Assembly: GCF_007004735.1 (NCBI RefSeq)
Contig: NZ_SSNL01000006.1
Span: forward strand, 496,001 to 560,000
DNA: 64,000 nt
Origin: Salinigranum halophilum
GTDB taxonomy: Archaea; Halobacteriota; Halobacteria; Halobacteriales; Haloferacaceae
Reading direction: 5' to 3'
This document shows positions 45,096-54,807 of this stretch, piece by piece. The first letter of the stretch is position 1; the number at the start of each line of letters is the position of its first letter. The position numbers and the translations under genes are program-made. The notes under the pieces were generated by a model, which saw only the letters and a program-made list of their open reading frames with translations, made no database searches and had not been told where the DNA came from.

Positions 45096-45665
45096 TCACC
45101 CAGCTCGATTGATCGCGGTGAACGTCTCTCGCATCTCGGCGAAGTTCTCTTCCGAGACCATGAGTTCCTCACGGAGTGTCTCGCTTCGCCGTTGCATCCG
45201 GAGGTACTCGGTGGACTCCGCGAGCTGTTCAGATGTCTGCTCAGCCTCGAGTACGGCCAGTTTCGCCGCGAGGCTGAAAAAGGCCGTGAGTGGGTCATCG
45301 TACGACGCAGCCTCCAGTTGCTGGTCGACCGCTGCGAAGAGGTCCTCTTTGTCGATTGGTTTACAGAGGTAATCGTCGAAGGGCATGTCGACGATACCGA
45401 ATCCGGGGTCGACTGCCGTCACCATGATGATACGGCAGTCGTACCCGTCGTCTCGGAGGTCACGCAACACGTGATCACCCGAATACGGCATCCGACGGTC
45501 CAACAACACCACGTCTACCGCGTCGTCCATCTCCGCGAGCGCTTCTTCACCACCGTACGCTGTTCTGACGTCTCCGTAACGCGTTCGTAACCGGAGCGCG
45601 TACGCATCGGCGACTTCGCGTTCGTCATCGACGACGAGAATCGTTCCCGCTCTCTCCTGTGCCAT
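45096..45665 (-). CDS. HalX-domain response regulator
   Basis: 189 residues from ATG 45665 (MAQERAGTILVVDDEREVAD). The receiver domain has acidic pair DDE near the start, phospho-acceptor Asp in VVLLDRRMPYSG (about residue 55) and the conserved Lys in DYLCKPID. The C-terminal HalX helical region follows (about 125-185, with Glu/Gln-rich coiled character). Haloarchaeal HalX proteins have no recognised DNA-binding domain and probably act by protein contacts. It is divergent from the histidine kinase at 45851, its likely partner. Confidence 0.9.
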   Translation of the reverse strand: MAQERAGTILVVDDEREVADAYALRLRTRYGDVRTAYGGEEALAEMDDAVDVVLLDRRMPYSGDHVLRDLRDDGYDCRIIMVTAVDPGFGIVDMPFDDYLCKPIDKEDLFAAVDQQLEAASYDDPLTAFFSLAAKLAVLEAEQTSEQLAESTEYLRMQRRSETLREELMVSEENFAEMRETFTAINRAG

Positions 45666-45850
45666 AGTATCACGCGCCAATGAGATTGGTCACTGAAGCT
45701 GTTATACTTTAGTGTAAAGCTCCGACAGAACGGAGGCATTCTCCAGTCAATTTCTCCTGAGTTCAGTTCCAAGCGTCCGCCTCGAGTCCGTGTGGTTTCT
45801 GCGTTCGTTTGAGTGTGTATTGTTATCACGTCTCTTGACAAGGTTCATGT

Positions 45851-47659
45851 ATGCGGCTCAGGCGCAAGTTCGCGATCGTCTTCATCCTGGTGACACTCAC
45901 ACTGAGTCTCTCGGTTTCCACCGCTGTGGATCTGTATCGACGCGATGCCGTCGAGGAGTCTCGCGTGGCCGTCAACGAGACGGCGACCCATACAGCAGAC
46001 CAGATCGACGCATCGATTCGCGAGCGACAGGATTACTTGGGCCTCGTCGCATCCCGGCCCGATGCACACCAGTTCGACCGGAGTCGTCAGTTACTCGATG
46101 CGCTCGTTTTGAACTCACGGTTCTACGCCGCCCAGGTCGTCGCCGCAAACGGGACCGTCATCGCCTTTCGCGGAGACATCACGGCCCAGCAGCGGCGAGC
46201 CGTCCTCGACTCGAACCGAAGCGCCGAACCCTACGTCGAGGCTGCGCTCCACGGTCACTCGTTCGTGGGAGAGGGCGAGGCTGTCGACGACACGGACAGA
46301 CACGTCCTCGTGTTCAGCACGCCAATCTTCGAGGATGGGGAGATAACAGGCGTCCTCGCAGGGGCGGTCTATCTCGACACACAGACCGCCTTTGACGCAC
46401 TTCCACCCCTGGAGACGAGCAGACAGACCGTTCGAGTCGTCGGGAACGGGATGGAACTCTACGAGGGTGACCAGGAGTTCACCGCGTCGATTGAAGCCTC
46501 CGCGACTGTTGACGCGACGGGGTGGACGGTCACCGTCGTCCGCGACCGGTCGAGACTCGATGCCCGGCTCCATCGCCTGGAGCTGTTTCAAGCCGGGCAG
46601 CTGGGAGTCGTACTCCTAGTGATGGCCGGATTCGGCTACTGGCAGTACGTCGCGAGTCTCCGCCAGACGGAGCGTCTTCTCGGGGGCTTCGATGACCTCG
46701 GGTCCGGTGACTACGATCGAACCGTCTCGCTCGACGGTGGCACCGAGTGGGAGCAGATCAGCGACGGGTTCAACGACTTGGCGGCGACGCTTCGAGCGCG
46801 AGAGGCGGCGCTTCGTCGGCGAACACAGCGACTGGAAGTCATGTACCGCGTCTTGCGGCACAACCTCCGGAATCAACTGACGGTTCTCTTGACCTACGCC
46901 GACGTCATCGCTGAGCGGACCAACGACGACGAAATCCGCAGGGCGGCTCAGTCTATCGGCGACGCAGGGCAGTCGCTCACGCACCTCAGCGAACGAGCCC
47001 GTCAGATCGAGACTGCTCTCGCGGACGAGCAGACACCCTCGCAGATGGAGGTGAGCGAAATCGTCTCCGACGTTGTCGCCGACCTCCGCGAGACGTATCC
47101 CGCGGTGGAAATCGAAACCTCTCTCGCCGAGGACCAGTGGGCACGCGCGCTCCCTTCGCTCCGGATGGCGATCGAGAGCCTCTGTGAGAACGCTTGCCAG
47201 CACAACGACGCCGAGGCACCTCACGTCGAGGTGACGGTCTCCACCGTCGACGGGACCAGTGAGGCCGGAACGAGTACAGATGAACTGACTCGAACCGGGA
47301 CGGTGGGTCACAGCGTCCAGCGCGCTAAGCGGGACAGTACGGAGGCCGGTGCGACTGTGTGGACGGATGGCGTCGTCGACAGCGACACCGACCGCTGGGT
47401 ACGCGTCGTGATTGCCGACAACGGCCCCGGTCTCCCCGAACAGGACCGGACTGCCATCACCGAGGGACGCGAGACGGAGCTCGAACACGCGAGCGGCCTC
47501 GGTCTCTGGTTGGCCCACTGGCTCGTCGACCGTTCGGGCGGTCTCCTCCGGTTCCACGACGCATCCCCCCAGGGGACAGTCGTCGAACTGCTCCTGCCAC
47601 GGGCCGCGTCGACGACACCGACAGGCGAACCGGACGGGGAGTCGGGAAAAGAACGGTAG
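45851..47659 (+). CDS. Membrane sensor histidine kinase
   Basis: 602 residues from ATG 45851. Transmembrane 1 (residues about 7-25), an extracellular Cache-like sensor (about 30-245), transmembrane 2 (about 250-268), HAMP-like linker, then H-box YRVLRHNLRNQLTVLL with His337, N-box SLCENACQHND and G-boxes ADNGPGLP and GLGLWLAHW. An insert before the G-box (about 468-510) is unusual. Signals from outside the cell, probably to the HalX regulator transcribed divergently. Confidence 0.9.
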   Translation: MRLRRKFAIVFILVTLTLSLSVSTAVDLYRRDAVEESRVAVNETATHTADQIDASIRERQDYLGLVASRPDAHQFDRSRQLLDALVLNSRFYAAQVVAANGTVIAFRGDITAQQRRAVLDSNRSAEPYVEAALHGHSFVGEGEAVDDTDRHVLVFSTPIFEDGEITGVLAGAVYLDTQTAFDALPPLETSRQTVRVVGNGMELYEGDQEFTASIEASATVDATGWTVTVVRDRSRLDARLHRLELFQAGQLGVVLLVMAGFGYWQYVASLRQTERLLGGFDDLGSGDYDRTVSLDGGTEWEQISDGFNDLAATLRAREAALRRRTQRLEVMYRVLRHNLRNQLTVLLTYADVIAERTNDDEIRRAAQSIGDAGQSLTHLSERARQIETALADEQTPSQMEVSEIVSDVVADLRETYPAVEIETSLAEDQWARALPSLRMAIESLCENACQHNDAEAPHVEVTVSTVDGTSEAGTSTDELTRTGTVGHSVQRAKRDSTEAGATVWTDGVVDSDTDRWVRVVIADNGPGLPEQDRTAITEGRETELEHASGLGLWLAHWLVDRSGGLLRFHDASPQGTVVELLLPRAASTTPTGEPDGESGKER

Positions 47660-47744
47660 CCGGCCGAACCAGGCCGCCCAGGCGGTCCTCATCACTGGTG
47701 GCCAAGCGCCCACTGAGCCGGGACATCGACTGGGCCGGACTGGA

Positions 47745-49154
47745 CTACCGGTGACGACGGCTGAACGCGACGGACAGGGCCACGACGAGCAGTGCGACAG
47801 CCGACGTGCCGAATCCGAGTCCAGGAGCGGACTCACCGCTCGTTGCCTGACTGGCCTCCGGAGGGCCCGTCGACACGTTGGCCGTCGTCTCGAGTGGAGG
47901 GATGTCCGTGCGACCGGTCGTTGATGCATCCGTCGGTGCGGTGTCTCCGGACTCGACCGTGACGTTCCCGACGAACCGCTCGTTGACGGACACCTGATAG
48001 ACTCCTGGTTCGTCGAAGGAGCGCTCGAAGGTGGCCTGTCGAGTGCCGTTCGGGGCGATCGACAGCTCCGTGCGGTCCACCATCCTCTCTTCGAGGAACA
48101 GTTTCACCGTATACGTGCCATCCGCACCTCCATCGTTCCGCACGCGGACCAGGACCTCGGTTCCCTGCTGTGTGCTGATGCGCGTGACGGTCACGAGCGC
48201 GTCGGTGATACGGAACTTCGCCTGGTTTACACCCGTCGTGAAGTCAGAAAGTCCCGGTGCCCTCGCCTCGAAGAAGTAGTGGGTCGCACCCGCTTCGACG
48301 AACTGTGTCGGGAGTTCGACCCACCCGCTCTCCTCGTGACGGTACAGCACGACGTCTTCTGGTCCGGTCTCGTTCCCGGCCAATCGGTCTTTCCGAACAC
48401 GGATTCTGAACGTGACGTCACTGACCTGCTCGTTCGGAATACTGTGATCGACGTGGACGTATCCTGCGGGCTCTGTTCCGTCACCGAGGGCGAACGCAGG
48501 GACGTCGCCGAACCGACTGACGTTCGTCGCGATGCTGAGAGTGACCGACCCGGTGCGTTCAGGCGTGAACGAGACCGCGTCGACGGCGACGACATCGTCA
48601 CGCGTCAACGGCCACGAGATATTGAGCGACTGCGTCGTGTTCGCCTCGGCGTCCGTGAGCGTGGCGTTCACCAGTGTCTTCCGCTCCAGCACCCTCGAGG
48701 GCGAGACGTCGGCGTCCGTCTGCGTGTTCGTGAGCCAGACGTTCCGTTGCGGTTCGTCCGGGTCGTTGCTCAGGACGTGGAGCGTCGCGAACTGCGGACG
48801 CGCCGTCGCGGCGTCGAACGTTACAGTCACGTTCTGTCGGTCACCCGGTCCGAGCGTCAGCGCGCCGTCGAACGCCCGCTCGAAGGACGCCCGGTCGGGT
48901 CCGACGATGGCGACTGCACCGACTGTCAGTGGGGCGTCTCCCACGTTTCGTATCGAGAAAGTTTGAGCCTCCGACTCGCCAGTCGCGTTCGTGAAGTAGA
49001 GCGCCTCGGGGAGGACCGCGATATCCGGTTTCGCGTCGACCTGCCGCGAGACAGGACGCGTGGGCTGGACTGCCACCCCGACGGCAACGGTCGAGAGAAG
49101 GACTGCCATCACGAGGAACACCCGCACTGTCCGCCCAGCGGCACCTGGTCTCAT
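47745..49154 (-). CDS. Secreted PGF-pre-PGF-type surface protein
   Basis: 469 residues from ATG 49154. Signal peptide (VRVFLVMAVLLSTVAVGVAV), an Ig-like choice-of-anchor-D-type domain (FSIRNVGDAPLTVGAVAIVG), then a region with WVELPTQFVEAGATHYFFEA and RAPGLSDFTTG that matches the PGF-pre-PGF domain, another Ig-like domain, a Thr/Ser-rich linker and a C-terminal hydrophobic anchor with Arg tail. An extracellular or S-layer-associated protein. Convergent with the kinase at 45851. Confidence 0.8.
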   Translation of the reverse strand: MRPGAAGRTVRVFLVMAVLLSTVAVGVAVQPTRPVSRQVDAKPDIAVLPEALYFTNATGESEAQTFSIRNVGDAPLTVGAVAIVGPDRASFERAFDGALTLGPGDRQNVTVTFDAATARPQFATLHVLSNDPDEPQRNVWLTNTQTDADVSPSRVLERKTLVNATLTDAEANTTQSLNISWPLTRDDVVAVDAVSFTPERTGSVTLSIATNVSRFGDVPAFALGDGTEPAGYVHVDHSIPNEQVSDVTFRIRVRKDRLAGNETGPEDVVLYRHEESGWVELPTQFVEAGATHYFFEARAPGLSDFTTGVNQAKFRITDALVTVTRISTQQGTEVLVRVRNDGGADGTYTVKLFLEERMVDRTELSIAPNGTRQATFERSFDEPGVYQVSVNERFVGNVTVESGDTAPTDASTTGRTDIPPLETTANVSTGPPEASQATSGESAPGLGFGTSAVALLVVALSVAFSRRHR

Positions 49155-49233
49155 ACTCGTCTCCGTTCCTCACTGTATGCTAACACACACCAAATAGCTT
49201 GTCGAAAACCGTGGTAATATCTCCGAATCGGTT

Positions 49234-49671
49234 CTAGTACGGGTCCATGTCCTGCGGGAGTCCGTCCGGACGCCGCGGTAGCGCATAGGGGTCCATATCC
49301 TGCATTCGGAACTGCGAAGCTGCGCCGGTGGCGTCCGTCACGCCACGCAGGTCGGCGATTCGGACGTCCCAGTGCCCCGCGCGACTCGTCACAGTATCGA
49401 TCGGGGACGCGACGGAGATGTTGTCGATCGGGAACGCAGTCTGGAAGGCGTCGTTGCCGTTCCCATCGACCGAGACGAGTGGGGCACCTGCCGTCGCAGT
49501 CACGTTGTCTATCGGAAACGCGAGCGCGGCTGTGTGCTCTCCACTCACTCCATCCTCGTGGACCGTCGCGGGTGCAAGTCCCATGCTGCCGACCGCACCA
49601 CTCGTGAGAACGATGCAGGCCAGCAGCAGTTTGACGGCGATTCCATCGGCGATGTGGGTGTCTTTCATCAT
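49234..49671 (-). CDS. Short secreted protein with FPIDN and DGNGND motifs
   Basis: 145 residues from ATG 49671 (MMKDTHIADGIAVKLLLACI); one codon later is equally possible. A signal peptide (LLLACIVLTSGAVGSMGLA) precedes a mature part with AFPIDNVT, VDGNGNDAFQ, AFPIDNIS and a repeated QDMDPY near the end. The same FPIDNVT and DGxGND motifs occur in the secreted protein at 52928, suggesting a small family. Function unknown. Confidence 0.55.
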   Translation of the reverse strand: MMKDTHIADGIAVKLLLACIVLTSGAVGSMGLAPATVHEDGVSGEHTAALAFPIDNVTATAGAPLVSVDGNGNDAFQTAFPIDNISVASPIDTVTSRAGHWDVRIADLRGVTDATGAASQFRMQDMDPYALPRRPDGLPQDMDPY

Positions 49672-49846
49672 CACACGTATTGCTCGGACGGAGACGCCGA
49701 TGAGCATAGATGCTCAGTACTGAGGACGTTTCGCTTCTCAGGACGCGTACTATCTAGAGTAGAGCCGCCACTGCAGGGCTTGGATACGTCGCTGGTGCCG
49801 AAGGCTCATCCGAATCTTGACTACTGGTACCATCCAACACGATACT

Positions 49847-51469
49847 ATGGACGACGCCCTGGAGTACGTGACTGACGGCGTGCTCGTCGTCGATGAGGGG
49901 TGGCACGTCACTCGGGCGAACGCCGTCGCGGCGGCCAGCCTCCATCACGACGTCTCGGAACTGACCGGCCTCGATGTCCGCGATGTCTTTCCCCGGTCGG
50001 TCGACTCGCGGTTCCACGAGGCCGTCGCGGATGCGGACGCAGAGCCGATTGCGACCGACTTCGAGGACTATTTCCCCGACATCGGGAAGTGGTTCGAGGT
50101 TCGGACGGTCCCCGTGGATGGCGGGATGATAGTCGTCTTCCACGATATCACTGGTCGCAAAAACCTCGAAGACTCGATTACCGACCGCGAGGCGGAGTTA
50201 GACCGTCTCACGCGCATCAACGCGACCATTCAGGAGATAATCCGTGAACTGGTCGGCGCGACGACTCGTGAGGAAATCGAACGGACCGTCTGTGAACGGC
50301 TTGCGGCGAGCGACCTCTACGAGTTCACGTGGATCGGAGAGCGCGACCTGCTGACCGACCGTCTCATCCACCGGAGTGCGGCCGGCGAGTACGAGGGCGT
50401 CGTCGAGTTGCTCGTCGACGAGAGCGGAACGTCCGACGGGCCGGAGTCCCTGGAACAAGCCGTCACACGAACCGGTGAGACGCGACTCGTTCGACAGCTC
50501 GTCGAGGACGAGTCAGTGCCCGAGTCGGTACGGCGCGTCGCGTTCGCCCGCGGACTGCAGTCTGCCATCGCGGTCCCCGTTCGATACGGTACGACCACCT
50601 ACGGCGTCCTCGGCGTGTACGCGGCTCGCGCGAACGCCTTCACCGAGCGTGAGCGCAAGAGCCTGGCGACGTTGGGCGTCGCAACGGGGTTCGTTATCAA
50701 CGCCGCTCGACAGCGCAATCTCCTCCTGTCGGATACGGTGGTCGAACTCACGTTCCGCCTGACCGATTCTGCGGACGTGCTGCTGGCGGCATCGTCTCGA
50801 CTAGCCTGCTCGCTCGCGGTCGAAGGCATCGTCCCGCTCTCCGAAGGCGCGTTGCGCTGTTTCGTCGGCGTCGAGGGCACGCCACCCGGACACCTCCTCG
50901 AGGCGGTGAGAGACTCGACTGGGATCGTCGACGCCCGCGTCGTCCACGAAACGACGGCAGACGAAGCGACCGATGGTGGACTGCTCGAACTCACTATCAC
51001 CGAGGAGTCACCACTCTTGTCCCTGGTGGAGTACGGCGCAACCGTCCGGACGGCGACGTACACTGAGGGCGTCGGACGGGTCGTCGCGGAACTCGCCCCT
51101 GACGAGGACGTCCGCGCAGTGGTCGAAGCCGTCGGTGAGCGATTTCCCGACTCGAATCTCCTCGCGAAGCGGGAACGAGAGCGGGACGTCGAGACGGCTC
51201 AGGAGTTCCGAAGCTCGCTCTACGAGCGACTCACCGACCGCCAGCAAACGGCACTGAGGGTGGCGTATCACGGCGGCTACTTCAAATCACCACGTGACAG
51301 CACGGCCGAGGAACTCGCCGACGGACTCGGTATCTCCTCGCCCACGCTCCACTACCACCTCCGGGCCGCCCAGTGGAAGCTGGTCGACGCATTCATCACC
51401 GATGACCCGGGCCGACCACTTCGCGACGAGCGTGACGGGTGGCACGGGGGTCAGGGGGTCGACCGATGA
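49847..51469 (+). CDS. Bat-like regulator: PAS, GAF, BAT and HTH
   Basis: 540 residues from ATG 49847 (MDDALEYVTDGVLVVDEGWH). A PAS domain (about 1-110), a GAF domain (about 125-290), a bacterio-opsin-activator BAT domain (about 300-460) and a C-terminal HTH_10 (LTDRQQTALRVAYHGGYFKS and ELADGLGISSPTLHYHLRAA). This order is typical of haloarchaeal light/oxygen/redox-type regulators. Its stop overlaps the next kinase start by four bases (ATGA), so the two are a unit. Confidence 0.9.
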   Translation: MDDALEYVTDGVLVVDEGWHVTRANAVAAASLHHDVSELTGLDVRDVFPRSVDSRFHEAVADADAEPIATDFEDYFPDIGKWFEVRTVPVDGGMIVVFHDITGRKNLEDSITDREAELDRLTRINATIQEIIRELVGATTREEIERTVCERLAASDLYEFTWIGERDLLTDRLIHRSAAGEYEGVVELLVDESGTSDGPESLEQAVTRTGETRLVRQLVEDESVPESVRRVAFARGLQSAIAVPVRYGTTTYGVLGVYAARANAFTERERKSLATLGVATGFVINAARQRNLLLSDTVVELTFRLTDSADVLLAASSRLACSLAVEGIVPLSEGALRCFVGVEGTPPGHLLEAVRDSTGIVDARVVHETTADEATDGGLLELTITEESPLLSLVEYGATVRTATYTEGVGRVVAELAPDEDVRAVVEAVGERFPDSNLLAKRERERDVETAQEFRSSLYERLTDRQQTALRVAYHGGYFKSPRDSTAEELADGLGISSPTLHYHLRAAQWKLVDAFITDDPGRPLRDERDGWHGGQGVDR

Positions 51470-52572
51470 CAGCGCCCCCGGGTACCGGGCCGAACCGTGA
51501 ATCCACGGAGAGTCTCTTCGACACGTTGCCCGACCCCGTTCTGTCGTACGGGTCCGAGCGGTCAGGTGGGCCGGATTCGAGTCCAGATGCGCTCGTCCTT
51601 CGCATGGTCAATCCCGCCTTCGCATCGACGTTCGACGTCGACCGCGACTGGGTCGGCACTCCGCTCGAGCGCGTCACCGTTGCTGGTCGAATCGTGTCCG
51701 ACACAGGTGACGACGCTGACGCCAACGACATCAGCCCGCATGACACGACAACCGTGAGAAGAATCCTCGATGCCATCCGTGGAACAGCCAACTCGACGGT
51801 CCGATTCGCACAGCATCACTCGGATGACAGACGTCAGTTTCACGTCCGAGCGGTCGACACAGGGGATGACGACACTGACGGCTATCTCCACTTCACTACA
51901 GTCTCAGAACTCGAACGACGAGCGCTCGAACTGGTGGCGAGGGTCGACCGCCTCGAACGAACCTTGGACGTCGTGACCCACGACATCATGAGCCCCATCG
52001 AAGTGGCTCGAATCCGCCTCGAAGCAGCACAGGAGACCAGCGAGGCGGTCCACTTCCAGAAAGTCGCGGGCGCACTCGATCGTATCGAACAACTAGTCAG
52101 TGATGTCCATTCGGTCAGTGCAGGGGGTATCGACCCGACCGACACGGTTGCGCTGGGGGACGTCGCCGAGTCCGCGTGGGAGACAGTCGACACGGCCGAG
52201 GCCACGCTCGTTATTTCACCAGATGCACCGACTATCCGAGCCGATACCGACCGTCTCCGCCAGATGTTGGAGAACCTCTTTCGCAACGCCGTCGAGCATG
52301 CGGGGCCTGATGTGACCGTGACTGTCGACCCGATTCCGGATGGGTTCGCGGTCGTCGACGACGGTCCGGGAATCCCGTCGGAAGTCGGCGACAATGTGTT
52401 CAGGTTTGGCGTGACGACTACGCCGGAGAGTCGAGGGCTCGGACTCGCCATCGTCGATCGGATCGCACGGGAACATGGCTGGCGGGTGTCGGTCGTCTCA
52501 CCCGACTCTACATCGACCGACTCGAATACGGGTGCCAGATTCGAGTTTACGGGTGTCTCGATTCTCACGTGA
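51466..52572 (+). CDS. Soluble sensor histidine kinase
   Basis: 368 residues from ATG 51466, overlapping the Bat-like gene stop. A PAS-like N-terminus (about 15-150), H-box LDVVTHDIMSPIEVAR, N-box LENLFRNAVEHAG and G-boxes DDGPGIP and GLGLAIVDR. No membrane segment, so it is cytosolic. Probably acts with the coupled Bat-like protein. Confidence 0.88.
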   Translation: MTAPPGTGPNRESTESLFDTLPDPVLSYGSERSGGPDSSPDALVLRMVNPAFASTFDVDRDWVGTPLERVTVAGRIVSDTGDDADANDISPHDTTTVRRILDAIRGTANSTVRFAQHHSDDRRQFHVRAVDTGDDDTDGYLHFTTVSELERRALELVARVDRLERTLDVVTHDIMSPIEVARIRLEAAQETSEAVHFQKVAGALDRIEQLVSDVHSVSAGGIDPTDTVALGDVAESAWETVDTAEATLVISPDAPTIRADTDRLRQMLENLFRNAVEHAGPDVTVTVDPIPDGFAVVDDGPGIPSEVGDNVFRFGVTTTPESRGLGLAIVDRIAREHGWRVSVVSPDSTSTDSNTGARFEFTGVSILT

Positions 52573-52927
52573 CCGACTGATGACGACCCGGTGAACGATT
52601 CACCTGACGGTGATGGTGCGAGTCGAAACAGCTCCGAGCCCCATTCACCGTCGGTGCTGGCGCGGACGAGACCACACCTGTGAGTGACGGCTCTCGAGAA
52701 ACTCACTCCCGTATTCAGCTTTCTCACGACGAGTGACCTCTTCCCGCGCCGACAGTCTCGGCTCTGCGCTCGATTCTGTATCAGTCACTGGGTTCGCTTG
52801 GGAAGTGAGACCCCGCTTCAGGCCGAACCGCTCAATTCAGTCTACGTATCTAGAGACGGCCTCCGGCGGCGCGGTTCAATACTGAGCATCCGACTTCATC
52901 GAATACCGTCTCTTCCCTCCAACTGTG
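52573..52927. other. Intergenic, no gene
   Basis: Between the kinase and the secreted protein at 52928 no gene is supported. It should hold the secreted gene's promoter, but no convincing TATA box was found. Confidence 0.4.
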
Positions 52928-53248
52928 ATGAACGCACTGACCCACATCACGATTGGACGCACTGCCACCAGACTACTCCTCGTCGCGGTCCTGTTGACCG
53001 CCGCGGTCGCTGGAACCAGCGGGATGGCCGCAGCCGAACCGATGGATGGCAAGGGGAACGACCCGTTCCCCCCGATGTTAGCCTCACTTGACGGAAAGGG
53101 GAACGATGTTTACCCTCCGCCGTCCCGGAACTCACTCGACTGGACGGGAGGAGATGCGGCGATCTCCGCGTTCCCAATCGACAACGTCACCGTCTTCACC
53201 GCGACGTACGTGGGGCGGGGCGGTGGCTCCGGCAAACCCAGCTTCTAA
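52928..53248 (+). CDS. Short secreted protein with DGKGND repeats and FPIDNVT
   Basis: 106 residues from ATG 52928 (MNALTHITIGRTATRLLLVA). A signal peptide is followed by MDGKGNDPFPPMLASLDGKG, NDVYPP, then AFPIDNVTVFTATYVG and a Gly-rich end. The DGxGND and AFPIDN motifs match the protein at 49234-49671 across the kinase/Bat pair. A surface role in the same pathway is plausible; no enzyme motif. Confidence 0.55.
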   Translation: MNALTHITIGRTATRLLLVAVLLTAAVAGTSGMAAAEPMDGKGNDPFPPMLASLDGKGNDVYPPPSRNSLDWTGGDAAISAFPIDNVTVFTATYVGRGGGSGKPSF

Positions 53249-54166
53249 CAGCCAGCCTAGGGGCGATTCCGGTTCCCCGACGTCACGCCCGCGTTCGAGG
53301 TGTACAGCCAGTCAGAACGGCTGTCTTGACGTGAGTTCCGGTAGCTTCCGAGTGAGGGTCACTCGGCTGAGCCCACAGATCACGAATCGATGAGAACACT
53401 CAGAGCCCACGAGTCGCGCGGTCCACTCAGTGTGTGAAAAGGAGGGCCCATCTTTGGTGGGGGGGAGAGAGGGGGGAAGGGGGAACCAAAGTAGGCCCGT
53501 CTCACCGATACGGTTCCACGCACCTCAATGTTATCAAATCCAACCACACTCTCGTGGAACAGAAAGCATTTTTGACTGTCGTGTCTACGAATATGTGGTT
53601 CCAGACAACTGAGAGGGGTGTCTGGAACTCCGGCGCGGCGACTTTCCGAGCGTCGGTGGGGAGCGGGGGGAAGAAAGCGTCCCACACTGCAGCCATCCCG
53701 ATGCCGACCCGTTTTGTCTAGTATCTGGCACAAGATTGAGGACCGAGCCCTCCGTGAGTAAACTGGGGGGATTACCCCCCGGACCGCAGTGTGGGTCGAA
53801 TCCCGTGCTGGCGGCACCGCTGTCAGCGTGGTGTCGCCGCTCCGTCCCACGCTGTTCAGTCGCGACGACGCAAACGACGTGTTCTGTGTGCCAACCGGAC
53901 GACCTTCGACGAGTCGATACCGTGTCGCTCGCCCCACGGCCGGACGCTCGATGAGCTAACCTGGGTGAGACTCCGGAGATCGCCCGCTCACGAAGCTCCT
54001 GACGAGCGTGGGCGTTCGTCGTGTGAACCGAACATGAGTCTCAACAGAACGGTGACCGAATCTTCTTCGGCCAGTACGCTTGTTCCGGCTTCGGGGCATC
54101 AAAAGCGCAGTCGAAGCATGACCGAGATTCGTCAGGCTTTTTTCCACTCCGCGTACCATTGGTTAT
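53249..54166. other. Long intergenic region, no gene
   Basis: This 900-base space holds no gene I can support. A G-rich tract lies at about 53456-53483 (GGTGGGGGGGAGAGAGGGGG), and local composition is unlike coding DNA. It may be a recombination scar. Confidence 0.45.
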
Positions 54167-54559
54167 ATGGTCCCGCTCGAAGTATCCGCGGTCCCCCTCC
54201 AGAGCAGTGATCTCGGTGGTATCGCACTCCTCTTACTCCAGCTGTTGCTTATCCTGATTCACATTGCGGGGATGTGGGCGGTATTCGAAAAGGCTGGTCA
54301 CGCGGGGTGGAAGGCGGTCATACCAATATACAACTTATACGTCATGCTTCAGATCGGGGGGAATGCCTGGTGGTGGCTGGTACTTATATTCATCCCGATC
54401 GTAAACATCTACGCGCTGTACAAGATCCACGCTGGAGTGGCCCGGTTCTTCGGGCGAGGGATTGGCTTCGGGCTTGGGCTCACGTTCCTCGGATTGGTCT
54501 TCTTCCCACTCTTAGGCTTCGGTGAGTATCGGCCTCGCCGGTCCGGTGGACTAGTGTAG
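54167..54559 (+). CDS. DUF5684-like small membrane protein
   Basis: 130 residues from ATG 54167. Three or four helices with the conserved patch AGWKAVIPIYNLYVMLQIGG followed by AWWWLVLIFIPIVNIYAL, typical of DUF5684 proteins. The function of that family is unknown; it often lies near signal-peptidase-like or secretion genes. Standalone. Confidence 0.7.
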   Translation: MVPLEVSAVPLQSSDLGGIALLLLQLLLILIHIAGMWAVFEKAGHAGWKAVIPIYNLYVMLQIGGNAWWWLVLIFIPIVNIYALYKIHAGVARFFGRGIGFGLGLTFLGLVFFPLLGFGEYRPRRSGGLV

Positions 54560-54807
54560 CGCGAGCACACTGAAATCGGTCTTTCGACCGAACGTCAGCC
54601 ATCGTGAATACAGCAGTTCGACTCCGTTCCGACCCGGTGCAGAGCGTCAGCTCCGTCGGATGCCCAAAGAGCGAAATCGGATAGAGAGACACTCATCGAC
54701 GGGTCTTGTTCACTCGATAGAGCCACCGACGACGACTTCAGCGGTGTCCAAACAAGGTTCGATTGTTCCACCACACATATCTGTCACTGAGAGAGAGAGC
54801 GCAACCA

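Noticed and set aside
53456-53483. G-rich tract as a quadruplex or regulatory element
   Set aside because: No neighbouring gene start within range and no repetition elsewhere; composition alone is weak evidence.
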